Of a stretch of 6,181 nt of DNA, positions 1 to 6,181 are shown piece after piece. The stretch's first letter is position 1, and each line of letters begins with the position of its first letter. The position numbers and the translations under genes are program-made. The DNA lies in contig WLPB01000068.1 in assembly GCA_009698975.1 (NCBI GenBank), forward strand, positions 1 to 6,181, written 5' to 3'. This stretch comes from Actinomycetota bacterium. GTDB lineage: Bacteria; Actinomycetota; Actinomycetes; Nanopelagicales; Nanopelagicaceae. A model generated the notes under the pieces. That model had not been told where the DNA came from. It saw only the letters and a list, made by a program, of their open reading frames with translations, and did no database searches.

Positions 1-774
1 ATTCGCGCAGGTGAAGCTTTCCAAATCGTGCTTTCACAGCGATTTACAATGGAGTGCACGGCAGATGCAATAGATGTTTACCGCGCGCTTCGACTGAGTA
101 ATCCAAGTCCATATATGTACCTCTTCCGTTTTGAAAGTGGTTTTGACGTTGTAGGTTCAAGTCCAGAAGCGCTTGTAAAAGTAACAGGGCGAGAAGTGAT
201 GGTGCATCCGATTGCCGGAACTCGTAAGCGCTCATCAGTTTTAGAGGAAGATATTCGCCTGGGGGAGGAGCTTTTATCCGATCCCAAAGAGCGTGCAGAG
301 CATTTGATGTTAGTTGATCTCGGCCGCAATGATGTAGGTCGAGTGTGCACCGCTGGCTCAGTTGAAGTCGTGGACTTCATGCACATTGAGAGGTATTCCC
401 ATGTAATGCACATCGTCTCTACTGTCGTTGGAGAATTGGCGAAAGAACTTGCACCAATCGATGCTCTCTTCTCAGTCTTTCCCGCCGGAACTCTTTCCGG
501 CGCACCTAAGCCGCGCGCTATGGAGATTATTGAAAAGCTAGAACCAACTCGCCGCGCTTTATACGGCGGAGCAATTGGCTACTTCGACTTCAACGGAAAT
601 ATTGATACTTGCATCGCAATCCGCACAGCTCTCATTTACCAATCAAAGGCATACGTACAAGCCGGTGCAGGAGTAGTTGCAGATTCAGATCCCGAATCTG
701 AACTTCAGGAGACAATAAATAAGGCTCAGGCGGTCTTGATGGCTATCAACAGTGCTCATGGATTCCGATCTTAA
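1..774 (+). CDS. trpE: Anthranilate synthase component I, C-terminal part (5' end outside window)
   Basis: TrpE converts chorismate to anthranilate, the first committed step of tryptophan synthesis, using ammonia delivered by the glutaminase subunit TrpG. The reading frame is open from base 1, so the gene begins upstream; the GTG at 28 is an internal valine codon in a conserved motif ([13 protein letters not shown]), not a start. The 257 residues seen are the chorismate-binding domain: PIAGT (fragment residues 70-74), [13 protein letters not shown] (99-111, with a metal-binding glutamate), SHVMH (133-137, with the expected catalytic histidine), [11 protein letters not shown] (160-170) and [16 protein letters not shown] (222-237). 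The order and conservation of these motifs favour TrpE over PabB or isochorismate synthase, and the trp neighbours support that. The N-terminal feedback-inhibition region is not visible. The protein part seen contains no tryptophan. The stop codon abuts the next start. Confidence 0.97.
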   Translation: MRAGEAFQIVLSQRFTMECTADAIDVYRALRLSNPSPYMYLFRFESGFDVVGSSPEALVKVTGREVMVHPIAGTRKRSSVLEEDIRLGEELLSDPKERAEHLMLVDLGRNDVGRVCTAGSVEVVDFMHIERYSHVMHIVSTVVGELAKELAPIDALFSVFPAGTLSGAPKPRAMEIIEKLEPTRRALYGGAIGYFDFNGNIDTCIAIRTALIYQSKAYVQAGAGVVADSDPESELQETINKAQAVLMAINSAHGFRS

Positions 775-945
775 ATGAATTGGCAGCTGTATTTCTCAAT
801 CGCCCTCTTCGCGATTCTTGCGATTCTCATTAGTCTGAGATTTAGAATTTCATCACGATATGAGCGAGAAGATAAGAAAGATACTGAGATTTCAAATTGG
901 AAATCTCTTGATTTAGGTATCGATCCCACCGAAGAGGAAAAATAG
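775..945 (+). CDS. 56-residue single-pass membrane protein of the trp operon, possibly a minimal Trp_oprn_chp-type protein
   Basis: This small ORF fills the gap between trpE and trpC. Its ATG directly follows the trpE TAA (TAAATG) and its TAG shares one base with the trpC GTG, so it is probably translated by coupling; no good Shine-Dalgarno precedes it. Residues 3-21 form one hydrophobic helix (WQLYFSIALF onward), followed by a basic stretch (RFRISSRYER, 22-31) and an acidic tail. The positive-inside rule puts the tail in the cytoplasm. The tail has the motif NWKSLDLGIDPTEE (41-54). From memory, larger actinobacterial Trp-operon membrane proteins (Trp_oprn_chp, TIGR02234) end in a similar W-x-x-L-D-x-G-x-D-P-T segment. 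If so, this is a version reduced to about one helix plus tail. The biochemical role of that family is not known to me. The position exactly between two trp genes and the intact frame argue that it is real. Confidence 0.82.
   Translation: MNWQLYFSIALFAILAILISLRFRISSRYEREDKKDTEISNWKSLDLGIDPTEEEK
933..938 (+). promoter_or_regulatory. Ribosome binding site of trpC
   Basis: AGAGGA lies six bases before the GTG at 945, inside the last codons of the 56-residue ORF. It is the clearest Shine-Dalgarno in the trp part of the window and supports the GTG start of trpC. Because it lies inside the upstream ORF, ribosomes finishing that ORF pass over it, so trpC translation may depend partly on the small ORF. 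Confidence 0.7.
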
Positions 946-1724
946 TGAGCGTTCTAGATTCAATTATTGAAGGAGTTCGAGAAGATCTCGCTGCGCGACG
1001 ATTGCCTCTCGCTCAGATTAATGAAGCTCTCAGTGCTGCACCACCTGTAATTGATCTTCATCCGCGCTTGCTCGCAGAGCCAATGAGCATAATTGCTGAA
1101 GTGAAGCGATCTTCTCCGAGCAAGGGAGTCCTAGGGGCAATCGCCAATCCGGTTGATTTGGCTCAGCAGTATCAAGATGCAGGAGCTGTAATGGTCAGTG
1201 TCCTGACGGAGAGACGTCGGTTTAACGGTTCACTGGAAGATCTCATCGCGGTCCGAGCTGGAATAACTATTCCAGTTCTGCGCAAAGAGTTTATGGTCGA
1301 TGAATACCAATTTCTAGAAGCGCGTGCAGCCGGAGCTGATGCAGTTCTTCTCATCGTTGCTGCGCTCTCGAAGAGCCAACTCAAGGATTACTTCGACCTA
1401 GCGACAGAGCTTGGTATGGCCTCTTTGGTGGAAGTCCACACACCTGCAGAGATTGAAGATGCACTTGAAATTGATCCGCGAATCATCGGAGTCAATTGCA
1501 GAAATCTCAAGACCCTCGAATTAGATAAATCCGCTTTCGCCTCCCTTATTCCACAAATTCCAGAGGAGATTATTCGCATCGCTGAATCAGGAATATCGAT
1601 GCGCAGTGAGGTTGTGGCGGCACAAGATGCCGGAGCTCGCGCAATATTGGTGGGTGAAACATTGGTCCGCGCTGGCGATATCGCGGAAGAATTCAACGCG
1701 CTCCTAGGGCGCACTCAAGGGTAG
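945..1724 (+). CDS. trpC: Indole-3-glycerol phosphate synthase
   Basis: TrpC closes the indole ring: it converts carboxyphenylamino-deoxyribulose phosphate to indole-3-glycerol phosphate with loss of CO2 and water, in the cytoplasm. The 259-residue protein has the usual length for a stand-alone, single-domain (beta/alpha)8 enzyme; there is no TrpF fusion. Catalytic residues match the well-studied Sulfolobus enzyme: E52 and K54 in [12 protein letters not shown]114 in LRKEF, E163 in LVEVH, N184 and R186 in GVNCRNLKT, and E214-S215 in AESGIS. A phosphate-binding segment [12 protein letters not shown] lies at 234-245. The cysteine in GVNCRN replaces the more usual alanine or asparagine and is not expected to affect catalysis. 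The GTG start overlaps the upstream TAG by one base (TAGTG) and has a good binding site at 933-938. The protein contains no tryptophan. Confidence 0.97.
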   Translation: MSVLDSIIEGVREDLAARRLPLAQINEALSAAPPVIDLHPRLLAEPMSIIAEVKRSSPSKGVLGAIANPVDLAQQYQDAGAVMVSVLTERRRFNGSLEDLIAVRAGITIPVLRKEFMVDEYQFLEARAAGADAVLLIVAALSKSQLKDYFDLATELGMASLVEVHTPAEIEDALEIDPRIIGVNCRNLKTLELDKSAFASLIPQIPEEIIRIAESGISMRSEVVAAQDAGARAILVGETLVRAGDIAEEFNALLGRTQG

Positions 1725-1734
1725 GCTTACTCTC

Positions 1735-2931
1735 ATGTCAATCGCTTCAGATATTGCAGGCCACTTTGGCCCTTATGGAGGAAGATTCGTTCCGGAAGCG
1801 CTGATTGCCGCCCTTGAAGAGCTCGACGCAGCACACAATGCAGCGATGATTGATCCAGAGTTTCAGGCAGAACTCGCAGAACTCCATAGAACGTATTCGG
1901 GGAGACCATCGATTCTGACAGAAGCAAAACGATTCTCTGCTCATGCTGGTGGAGCGCGCGTGTTTCTCAAGCGCGAAGATCTCAATCACACCGGTAGCCA
2001 CAAAATTAATAATGTTTTAGGTCAAGCTCTCTTAACGAAGCGGATGGGTAAGAAACGCATCATTGCAGAGACTGGTGCGGGCCAACATGGAGTTGCATCT
2101 GCAACAGCGGCAGCACTGATGGGGCTCGAATGCGTTGTCTACATGGGCGAAGAAGATACCCGTCGACAGGCTCTCAATGTTGCACGGATGAAAATTCTCG
2201 GCGCTGAAGTAGTTCCAGTCACATCAGGTTCTCGCACTCTCAAAGATGCTATCAATGAGGCGATGCGCGATTGGGTAACCAATGTCGAAACAACTCACTA
2301 TCTTCTAGGAACCGTTGCTGGCCCACATCCATTTCCAACAATGGTTCGTGACTTTCATAAAATAATTGGTGAAGAATCTCGAGCTCAAATACTTGAACTC
2401 ACTGGCCGCTTACCGGATGCAGTCCTTGCATGCGTTGGCGGTGGGTCTAATGCAATCGGCATTTTCCACCGCTTCATCTCTGATGAGGGAGTGCGCCTGA
2501 TTGGTCTTGAAGCTGGAGGCGACGGCGTAGAGACTGGGCGCCATGCAGCGACTATTTCAGGTGGATCTCCCGGAGTACTTCATGGAACTCGCTCATATGT
2601 TTTGCAAGATGAAAATGGTCAAACCGTAGAGTCACATTCAATTTCAGCGGGCTTGGATTATCCGGGCGTCGGACCAGAGCATGCATACCTGCATGACATT
2701 GGTCGCGCCGAATATCGCGCAATTACAGATGCGCAGGCGATGGAAGCATTCTCAATCTTAAGTAGGACTGAAGGAATTATTCCAGCTATTGAAACAGCGC
2801 ATGCAATAGCAGGTGCCATGCAAGTTGGAAAAGAGCTTGGCCCTGATGCGCTCTTGTTGATAAATCTCTCTGGTCGTGGTGATAAGGATGTTGATACTGC
2901 AGCTCGTTACTTCGGAATCCCGCTGGACTAG
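1735..2931 (+). CDS. trpB: Tryptophan synthase beta chain
   Basis: TrpB is the PLP enzyme that joins indole, channelled from TrpA, to serine to give tryptophan. The 398-residue protein is full length and of the TrpB1 type that pairs with TrpA. The N-terminal [11 protein letters not shown] (11-21) is the family hallmark. K90 in HTGSHKINN should form the Schiff base with PLP, E112 in AETGAGQHG is the expected catalytic glutamate, and GGGSNA (235-240) binds the cofactor phosphate. Further conserved blocks are GPHPFP (196-201) and, near the C terminus, LSGRGDKD. The ATG lies ten bases after the trpC stop; AGG at 1723-1725, overlapping that stop, is a modest binding site nine bases upstream. The single tryptophan is W180. 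Nothing appears missing or truncated. Confidence 0.98.
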   Translation: MSIASDIAGHFGPYGGRFVPEALIAALEELDAAHNAAMIDPEFQAELAELHRTYSGRPSILTEAKRFSAHAGGARVFLKREDLNHTGSHKINNVLGQALLTKRMGKKRIIAETGAGQHGVASATAAALMGLECVVYMGEEDTRRQALNVARMKILGAEVVPVTSGSRTLKDAINEAMRDWVTNVETTHYLLGTVAGPHPFPTMVRDFHKIIGEESRAQILELTGRLPDAVLACVGGGSNAIGIFHRFISDEGVRLIGLEAGGDGVETGRHAATISGGSPGVLHGTRSYVLQDENGQTVESHSISAGLDYPGVGPEHAYLHDIGRAEYRAITDAQAMEAFSILSRTEGIIPAIETAHAIAGAMQVGKELGPDALLLINLSGRGDKDVDTAARYFGIPLD

Positions 2932-2940
2932 GTAGATGCA

Positions 2941-3741
2941 ATGAGTACGCCACTAGAACAGATGTTTACCCGCGTGCGAGCGGAAGAGCGCGCAGCACTC
3001 ATCGCCTATATCCCCGCAGGATTTCCAACCATTAAGGATTGCCATCGTGTGATTCAGGCCTTTGTTGATGGCGGAGTAGATGCCGTCGAAATTGGTTTTC
3101 CATATAGCGATCCAGTCATGGATGGGCCAACGATTCAGGCTGCTGCGGTAACTTCGCTGGCCAACGGAACGAGTGCGAGTGATGTCTTTGATGCGCTGGA
3201 AGTTGCAACTACTGCTGGCGTACCGGCAATGGTGATGACGTATTGGAACCCCATTGAGCGTTACGGAGTAGAGAAATTTGCCGCTGAGATTTCTCGCAGA
3301 GGCGGATCCGGAGTTATCCACCCAGATTTAACGATTGAAGAATCAGAGCAATGGCTGGCATCGGCAGAGAGATCAGCAATCAATCCAATTTATGTTGTAG
3401 CGCTCAGTACCAGTGATGAACGATTGCCTAAGGTTGCCAGCCAATGTAGCGGTTTCGTTTACGCCGCCAGCATCATGGGAGTAACAGGAGCTCGCGCGAG
3501 CGTTTCAAGTGGCGCAGAAAATTTAGTTTCCCGTATCCGTCAGGTCACAAAGACTCCGGTAGCAGTAGGGCTGGGTGTTTCAACACGAGCCCAGGCCAGA
3601 GAGGTCGCTGGATATGCCGATGGGGTGATTGTGGGATCCGCCTTCGTCAAGGCAATTCTCGATGCTCCGACCATTGAGGACGGTTTAGTGGCTGTACGCG
3701 AGCTCGCAGCTGAGCTTGCACTCGGTGTTCGAGGCCAATAG
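2941..3741 (+). CDS. trpA: Tryptophan synthase alpha chain
   Basis: TrpA cleaves indole-3-glycerol phosphate to indole and glyceraldehyde 3-phosphate and passes indole to TrpB. The 266-residue (beta/alpha)8 protein is full length. The catalytic pair is present: E50 in VEIGFPYSDP and D61 in VMDGPTIQ, equivalent to E49 and D60 of the Salmonella enzyme. Phosphate-binding glycines are visible in MGVTGAR (179-185), GLGVST (210-215) and VGSAFV (231-236). FVYAASIMGVTGAR is an actinobacterial-looking form of this segment. Two small departures from common sequences are HPDL (127-130), where a threonine, valine or leucine usually precedes PDL, and VALSTSDERL (153-162), where many homologues have a proline (APSS or APTT). 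The start lies nine bases after the trpB stop with a weak binding site (AGG, 2930-2932) overlapping that stop. An ATG at 2936 is out of frame. Confidence 0.97.
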   Translation: MSTPLEQMFTRVRAEERAALIAYIPAGFPTIKDCHRVIQAFVDGGVDAVEIGFPYSDPVMDGPTIQAAAVTSLANGTSASDVFDALEVATTAGVPAMVMTYWNPIERYGVEKFAAEISRRGGSGVIHPDLTIEESEQWLASAERSAINPIYVVALSTSDERLPKVASQCSGFVYAASIMGVTGARASVSSGAENLVSRIRQVTKTPVAVGLGVSTRAQAREVAGYADGVIVGSAFVKAILDAPTIEDGLVAVRELAAELALGVRGQ

Positions 3742-3756
3742 GCCATATATTTCTCC

Positions 3757-3777
3757 TTAGGCACCAAGGTGCTCTAA
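3757..3777 (+). promoter_or_regulatory. Hairpin in the trpA-dsbA gap, weak terminator or processing site candidate
   Basis: GCAC (3761-3764) pairs with GTGC (3769-3772) around a CAAG loop. The stem continues with a G-U pair, a bulged C at 3774, and TTA/TAA below it (3757-3759 with 3775-3777). There is no T-run after the 3' arm, so it does not look like a classical intrinsic terminator. It lies in the largest gap between genes in the first six kilobases and could mark partial termination, RNA processing or transcript-end protection between the trp genes and the envelope genes. Confidence 0.35.
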
Positions 3778-3808
3778 TTCTGAGTAAGTCGAGAGAAATG
3801 GATTGTCG

Positions 3809-4495
3809 ATGTCTTCAAAGAGTGGCAAGAAGCCAGGTAAAGATAATTTCACCCGCAACCTTGTTATAGGAATGGTCACTCTTGTTGCTGTGATCCTCCT
3901 CGGAAAGCCAATTAATGACATCGTAAATCCTCGCGAGATCTCACAGACAATTCCCGCTGTAGCATCGTCCGAAAATGGTTACGCAATCTCTTTCAACACA
4001 GAACTAACCGGTGTTCCAGTAGTAGATATCTATGAGGATTTTCAATGCCCTGTATGCCTAGAATTTGAGTCAGTAAATATGAAATATATTGAATCACTGA
4101 TTACAGAGAAGAAGGCAACTGTTCACTATCACATACTCTCCTTCTTGGGAGATGAGTCTGTTCGAGCAGCAAATGCTTCAGCATGTGCCGCAGATGAAGG
4201 CAAGTTTATGCAGTTCCACAATGGACTCTATGCAAATCAACCACAAGCCGAAAATTCTGGTGAGTGGAGCGATGAGCGCCTGATTGCTATTGGTGCAACA
4301 GCTGGTATTGCAAGTGATGCTTTTGAGAAGTGCGTCAAGAACAAGGGATATGAAGGATGGGTCTCGAAATCTGCTGAAGCTGCAGCGAAGGCAAATATCA
4401 ATAGCACGCCAACTGTCTTCGTAAATGGCAAAGAAATTGATCGCCAGACTCAATACATGAGCGCTGCTAACTTCAAAGCTGCTGTAGAAGGTTAA
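3809..4495 (+). CDS. Membrane-anchored DsbA-like thiol oxidoreductase
   Basis: A DsbA-type thioredoxin-fold protein (Thioredoxin_4 / DSBA-like) expected to introduce or shuffle disulfides in exported proteins. With the ATG at 3809 it has 228 residues: a lysine-rich cytoplasmic N terminus, one membrane helix at about 18-33 (LVIGMVTLVAVILLG), a linker, then the extracytoplasmic domain beginning near GVPVVDIYEDFQ. The active site is CPVC (C80 and C83), and the cis-proline loop is STPTVFVNG (P201). Two further cysteines, C126 and C175, have a layout resembling the structural disulfide described for the mycobacterial DsbA Rv2969c; this comparison is from memory. No DsbB or VKOR partner is in the window. 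An in-frame TTG at 3803 would add two residues and sits better behind GAGAG (3791-3795), so the start is uncertain by two codons. One base separates the stop from lgt, suggesting joint expression. Confidence 0.9.
   Translation: MSSKSGKKPGKDNFTRNLVIGMVTLVAVILLGKPINDIVNPREISQTIPAVASSENGYAISFNTELTGVPVVDIYEDFQCPVCLEFESVNMKYIESLITEKKATVHYHILSFLGDESVRAANASACAADEGKFMQFHNGLYANQPQAENSGEWSDERLIAIGATAGIASDAFEKCVKNKGYEGWVSKSAEAAAKANINSTPTVFVNGKEIDRQTQYMSAANFKAAVEG
4486..4491 (+). promoter_or_regulatory. Ribosome binding site supporting the TTG start of lgt
   Basis: AGAAGG lies five bases before the TTG at 4497, within the last codons of the DsbA-like gene. This spacing decides the unusual start: the next in-frame ATG comes only within the conserved body of Lgt. 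Confidence 0.65.
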
Positions 4496-4496
4496 T

Positions 4497-5306
4497 TTGT
4501 TTCTTGCCGCAATTCCTACTCCGACTATTTCGGTATTGGAAGTTGGGCCATTAACTATTCATCTATATGCACTCTGCATTATTGCCGGGGTTGCGCTAGC
4601 AATTTGGCTTGGCAATAAGCGTTTCGTTGCAGCGTTTCCAGATGCAACTGGAGTGGTGAGCGATGTTGCTATCTTTGCTGTACCCGCAGGAGTAATAGGT
4701 GGCCGTCTTTATCATGTCATCACAACGCCTGAACGCTTCTTTGGCAGCGATGGAAATCTCAGCGATATCGTAAAGATTTGGGAGGGTGGCCTTGGTATCT
4801 GGGGCGCGATCTCGCTCGGGGCTGTAGCTGCTTTTCTGGCATATCGCCATATTGGTAAATCTCGTCCGCTACCGCAATTTAGATATTTTGCAGATGCTCT
4901 TGCACCCGGAATCATATTTGCACAAGCAATAGGGCGTTGGGGAAATTGGTTCAATGGCGAACTCTTCGGCCGACCATTAACCGCCCCCTGGGCGCTAGAA
5001 ATTCCGTTAGAGCTCCGTCCAATCGGAATGAGCGAATACACCACTTTTCATCCGGCCTTTCTCTACGAATCTCTCTGGTCGATATTTATCGGCTCGCTCT
5101 TGATTCTCCTTACCAAACGCGTTCGCGGAGGCCAGCTCTTCTCGCTCTATGTGGTGGGCTATTGCCTCGGCAGGGTTCTTGTGGAGTATCTTCGAATAGA
5201 TTCTTCTCATCTCATTATTGGAATTCGCCTCAATGTATTCGTCGCATTAGCTGTGGGAGCATTGGCGCTCGTTGCCTTCCGTGGTTTTTCGCGGAGCGAG
5301 CGGTAG
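4497..5306 (+). CDS. lgt: Prolipoprotein diacylglyceryl transferase
   Basis: Lgt moves a diacylglyceryl group from phosphatidylglycerol to the lipobox cysteine of prolipoproteins, the first step of lipoprotein maturation, in the cytoplasmic membrane. The 269-residue protein has the usual polytopic layout, about seven hydrophobic segments beginning with IHLYALCIIAGVALAIWLG (21-39). The family signature is GRWGNWFNGELFG (146-158), giving R147, N150, E155 and G158 at the positions of E. coli R143, N146, E151 and G154. Other conserved blocks are GGRLYHV (68-74), FHPAFLYES (184-192) and GRVLVEYLRID (225-235). In the loop GGLGIWG (97-103) tryptophan occupies the place of E. coli H103, which I believe is common in actinobacteria. 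It lacks the long C-terminal extension found in some actinobacterial Lgt proteins. The TTG start lies one base after the upstream stop, with a good binding site. Confidence 0.96.
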   Translation: MFLAAIPTPTISVLEVGPLTIHLYALCIIAGVALAIWLGNKRFVAAFPDATGVVSDVAIFAVPAGVIGGRLYHVITTPERFFGSDGNLSDIVKIWEGGLGIWGAISLGAVAAFLAYRHIGKSRPLPQFRYFADALAPGIIFAQAIGRWGNWFNGELFGRPLTAPWALEIPLELRPIGMSEYTTFHPAFLYESLWSIFIGSLLILLTKRVRGGQLFSLYVVGYCLGRVLVEYLRIDSSHLIIGIRLNVFVALAVGALALVAFRGFSRSER

Positions 5307-5315
5307 GCTATCAAT

Positions 5316-6053
5316 ATGACTTTAGAGGATGTTTATCGTCGCAATCTTGAACACCGCGCACACCGCGCAGGGTGGTTGCGTGCCGCTGTTCTTGGCATTA
5401 ATGATGGGCTCGTCTCGACTGCAAGTTTGATGATCGGTGTAGCAACGGCGAGTGCATCACTGGATAATGCATCCACAATTATTATTTCAACGGGTGCAGC
5501 GGGTATTGCTGCCGGTGCTCTTTCGATGGCGGTAGGCGAATACATTTCTGTCAGCTCACAGACAGATATCGAAAACTCAGATCGACTGCTCGAGATTGAG
5601 CATTTAGCAATTGATCCTGAAGGAGAGCTCGAGGAGCTCGTAGAGATTTACAAGGGACGCGGACTTGAAGAAGATCTTGCGCGTCAGGTTGCACTCTCAC
5701 TTACCGCCAAAGATGCTCTCACTACTCATCTTCGAGATGAGTTAGGACATCATCCGCATAGCAAGGCGCGTCCCGTTCAGGCATCAATCGCCTCTGCGGT
5801 CTCATTTGCACTCGGTGGGTTCATTCCATTTATCGGAGCACTTCTGCTCAGCTCCTCCGATTCAGGTTCGAGGTCAATGAGTATTGCAATAGTTGCATTT
5901 ACTCTCGTTGGTCTCATTCTCGCCGGCGCTGTCGGAGCCAAGACCGCAGGCTCACGTCTCCTTGTTCCAACCTTGCGGGTACTTATTGGTGGCAGCTTAG
6001 GTATGGCAATCACCGCCGGAATTGGTCAGCTTTTCCACGCCTCGATAGCTTAA
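5316..6053 (+). CDS. VIT1/CCC1 family transporter (predicted iron/manganese)
   Basis: A membrane protein of the vacuolar iron transporter family, whose members export or sequester Fe(II) or Mn(II), usually by proton exchange. The 245 residues follow the five-helix layout: helices at about 21-43, 54-80, 156-179, 187-208 and 217-240. LRAAVLGINDGLVSTASL (21-38) is the family hallmark, with D30 the likely transport aspartate. GALSMAVGEYISVSSQTD (67-84) follows, with M71 and E75. Between helices 2 and 3 lies a glutamate-rich cytoplasmic region (ENSDRLLEIEH, then EGELEELVEIYKGRGLEEDLA), corresponding to the metal-binding domain described in plant VIT1. It ends in DELGHHPHS (141-149), with three histidines. 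Which metal is carried cannot be read from the sequence. The ATG follows the lgt stop by nine bases with a modest GGTAGG at 5302-5307, so it probably shares the lgt transcript. Confidence 0.93.
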   Translation: MTLEDVYRRNLEHRAHRAGWLRAAVLGINDGLVSTASLMIGVATASASLDNASTIIISTGAAGIAAGALSMAVGEYISVSSQTDIENSDRLLEIEHLAIDPEGELEELVEIYKGRGLEEDLARQVALSLTAKDALTTHLRDELGHHPHSKARPVQASIASAVSFALGGFIPFIGALLLSSSDSGSRSMSIAIVAFTLVGLILAGAVGAKTAGSRLLVPTLRVLIGGSLGMAITAGIGQLFHASIA

Positions 6054-6069
6054 TTTGATTGGCTTAGAG

Positions 6070-6177
6070 CCCTACTTTCGCTATCCAATTTCCCAGCCTT
6101 CTTGATATCCTTCGGGACTTACGTATCGGGCCACCGTTGTCCCACCGCCGCAAGATTAAATAAAGCGTGAAGCAGGG
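6070..6177 (+). promoter_or_regulatory. Candidate structured RNA or 5' leader of the next gene
   Basis: This gene-free stretch can fold as nested helices. The outer stem pairs 6070-6082 with 6164-6177: CCCT/AGGG, an A-C mismatch, CTTT with GAAG including one G-U pair, a bulged T at 6168, then CGCT/AGCG. Inside it are ATTT (6088-6091) with AAAT (6158-6161) and TCTTG (6100-6104) with CAAGA (6151-6155). The centre has a TCC-TTCG-GGA tetraloop hairpin (6108-6117). GGGAC (6114-6118) can instead pair with GTCCC (6139-6143), so two central folds exclude each other. The 3' arm of the outer stem contains CAGGG close to the window end, which could be the binding site of a gene starting just beyond it. 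I do not recognise a known riboswitch class here. Chance folding is not excluded, and a transcript from the other strand would fold similarly. Confidence 0.35.
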
Positions 6178-6181
6178 AAAA

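Noticed and set aside
44..413. Minus-strand ORFs over trpE, and similar ones over trpC, trpB, trpA, dsbA-like, lgt and VIT
   Set aside because: Each is a shadow of a well-supported + strand gene with clear catalytic motifs; their translations show no family signature.
3733..3744. GGCC-AATA-GGCC inverted repeat across the trpA stop
   Set aside because: Four pairs only, made from a self-complementary tetramer; likely chance.
3716..3750. Possible promoter before the DsbA-like gene (TTGCAC with downstream TATATT)
   Set aside because: The spacing between the two boxes is about 24 bases, too long for a housekeeping sigma factor, and no better pair was seen in the gap.
4937..5350. A 137-codon + strand ORF overlapping lgt
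   Set aside because: It lies in another frame over the most conserved part of lgt, has no recognisable motif, and is explained by codon composition of lgt.
5625..5640. Repeated GAGCTC in the VIT gene
   Set aside because: It encodes the Glu-Leu repeats of the metal-binding region and needs no other explanation.
6022..6060. Possible promoter for the downstream gene near the end of the VIT gene
   Set aside because: Only poor matches were found (TTGGTC with TAGCTT, TTGATT with no suitable -10), so no promoter can be supported.
6061..6071. GGCT-TAG-AGCC inverted repeat after the VIT stop as a terminator
   Set aside because: Only four base pairs, and no T-run follows; it is too weak for an intrinsic terminator.
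1..6181. Mobile elements, CRISPR arrays, tRNA or rRNA genes, defence systems
   Set aside because: No direct repeats, transposase motifs, spacer-like repeats or RNA gene signatures were seen; the region is conserved core metabolism.

Overview
The window holds the 3' half of an actinobacterial-type tryptophan operon followed by an envelope-maturation block. All genes lie on the + strand and are tightly packed. The gene order (trpE, a small membrane protein, trpC, trpB, trpA, a membrane-anchored DsbA-like oxidoreductase, lgt, a VIT/CCC1 transporter) and the protein sequences look actinobacterial. Base composition is close to half G+C, low for that phylum, and intergenic spaces are minimal. This suggests a streamlined, lower-GC actinobacterium such as the freshwater acI / Nanopelagicales group. 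The assignment is inferred from gene order, composition and motifs, not from a database search.

Layout: 1-774 is the C-terminal half of TrpE, cut by the window edge. 775-945 is a 56-residue single-pass membrane protein that starts directly after the trpE stop codon. 945-1724 is trpC, 1735-2931 trpB and 2941-3741 trpA. A gap of 67 bases with a small hairpin separates trpA from a DsbA-like protein (3809-4495), which is followed after one base by lgt (4497-5306, TTG start). A VIT-family metal transporter occupies 5316-6053. The last 128 bases (6054-6181) hold no gene but can fold into a nested, closed RNA structure that may be the leader of the next gene.

How the genes work together: TrpE makes anthranilate from chorismate; TrpC forms indole-3-glycerol phosphate; TrpA and TrpB turn that into tryptophan. 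trpG, trpD and trpF are not in this window. In many actinobacteria the TrpF step is done by the dual-function HisA homologue PriA. The DsbA-like protein, Lgt and the VIT transporter act in or at the membrane: disulfide formation, lipoprotein acylation and iron/manganese handling. Spacing from trpE through the VIT gene is compatible with one transcript; the only plausible internal break is at 3742-3808.

The points most worth following up are the 56-residue protein, which looks like a drastically shortened form of the actinobacterial Trp-operon membrane protein family, and the structured 3' intergenic region. The rest is ordinary, well-conserved metabolism.
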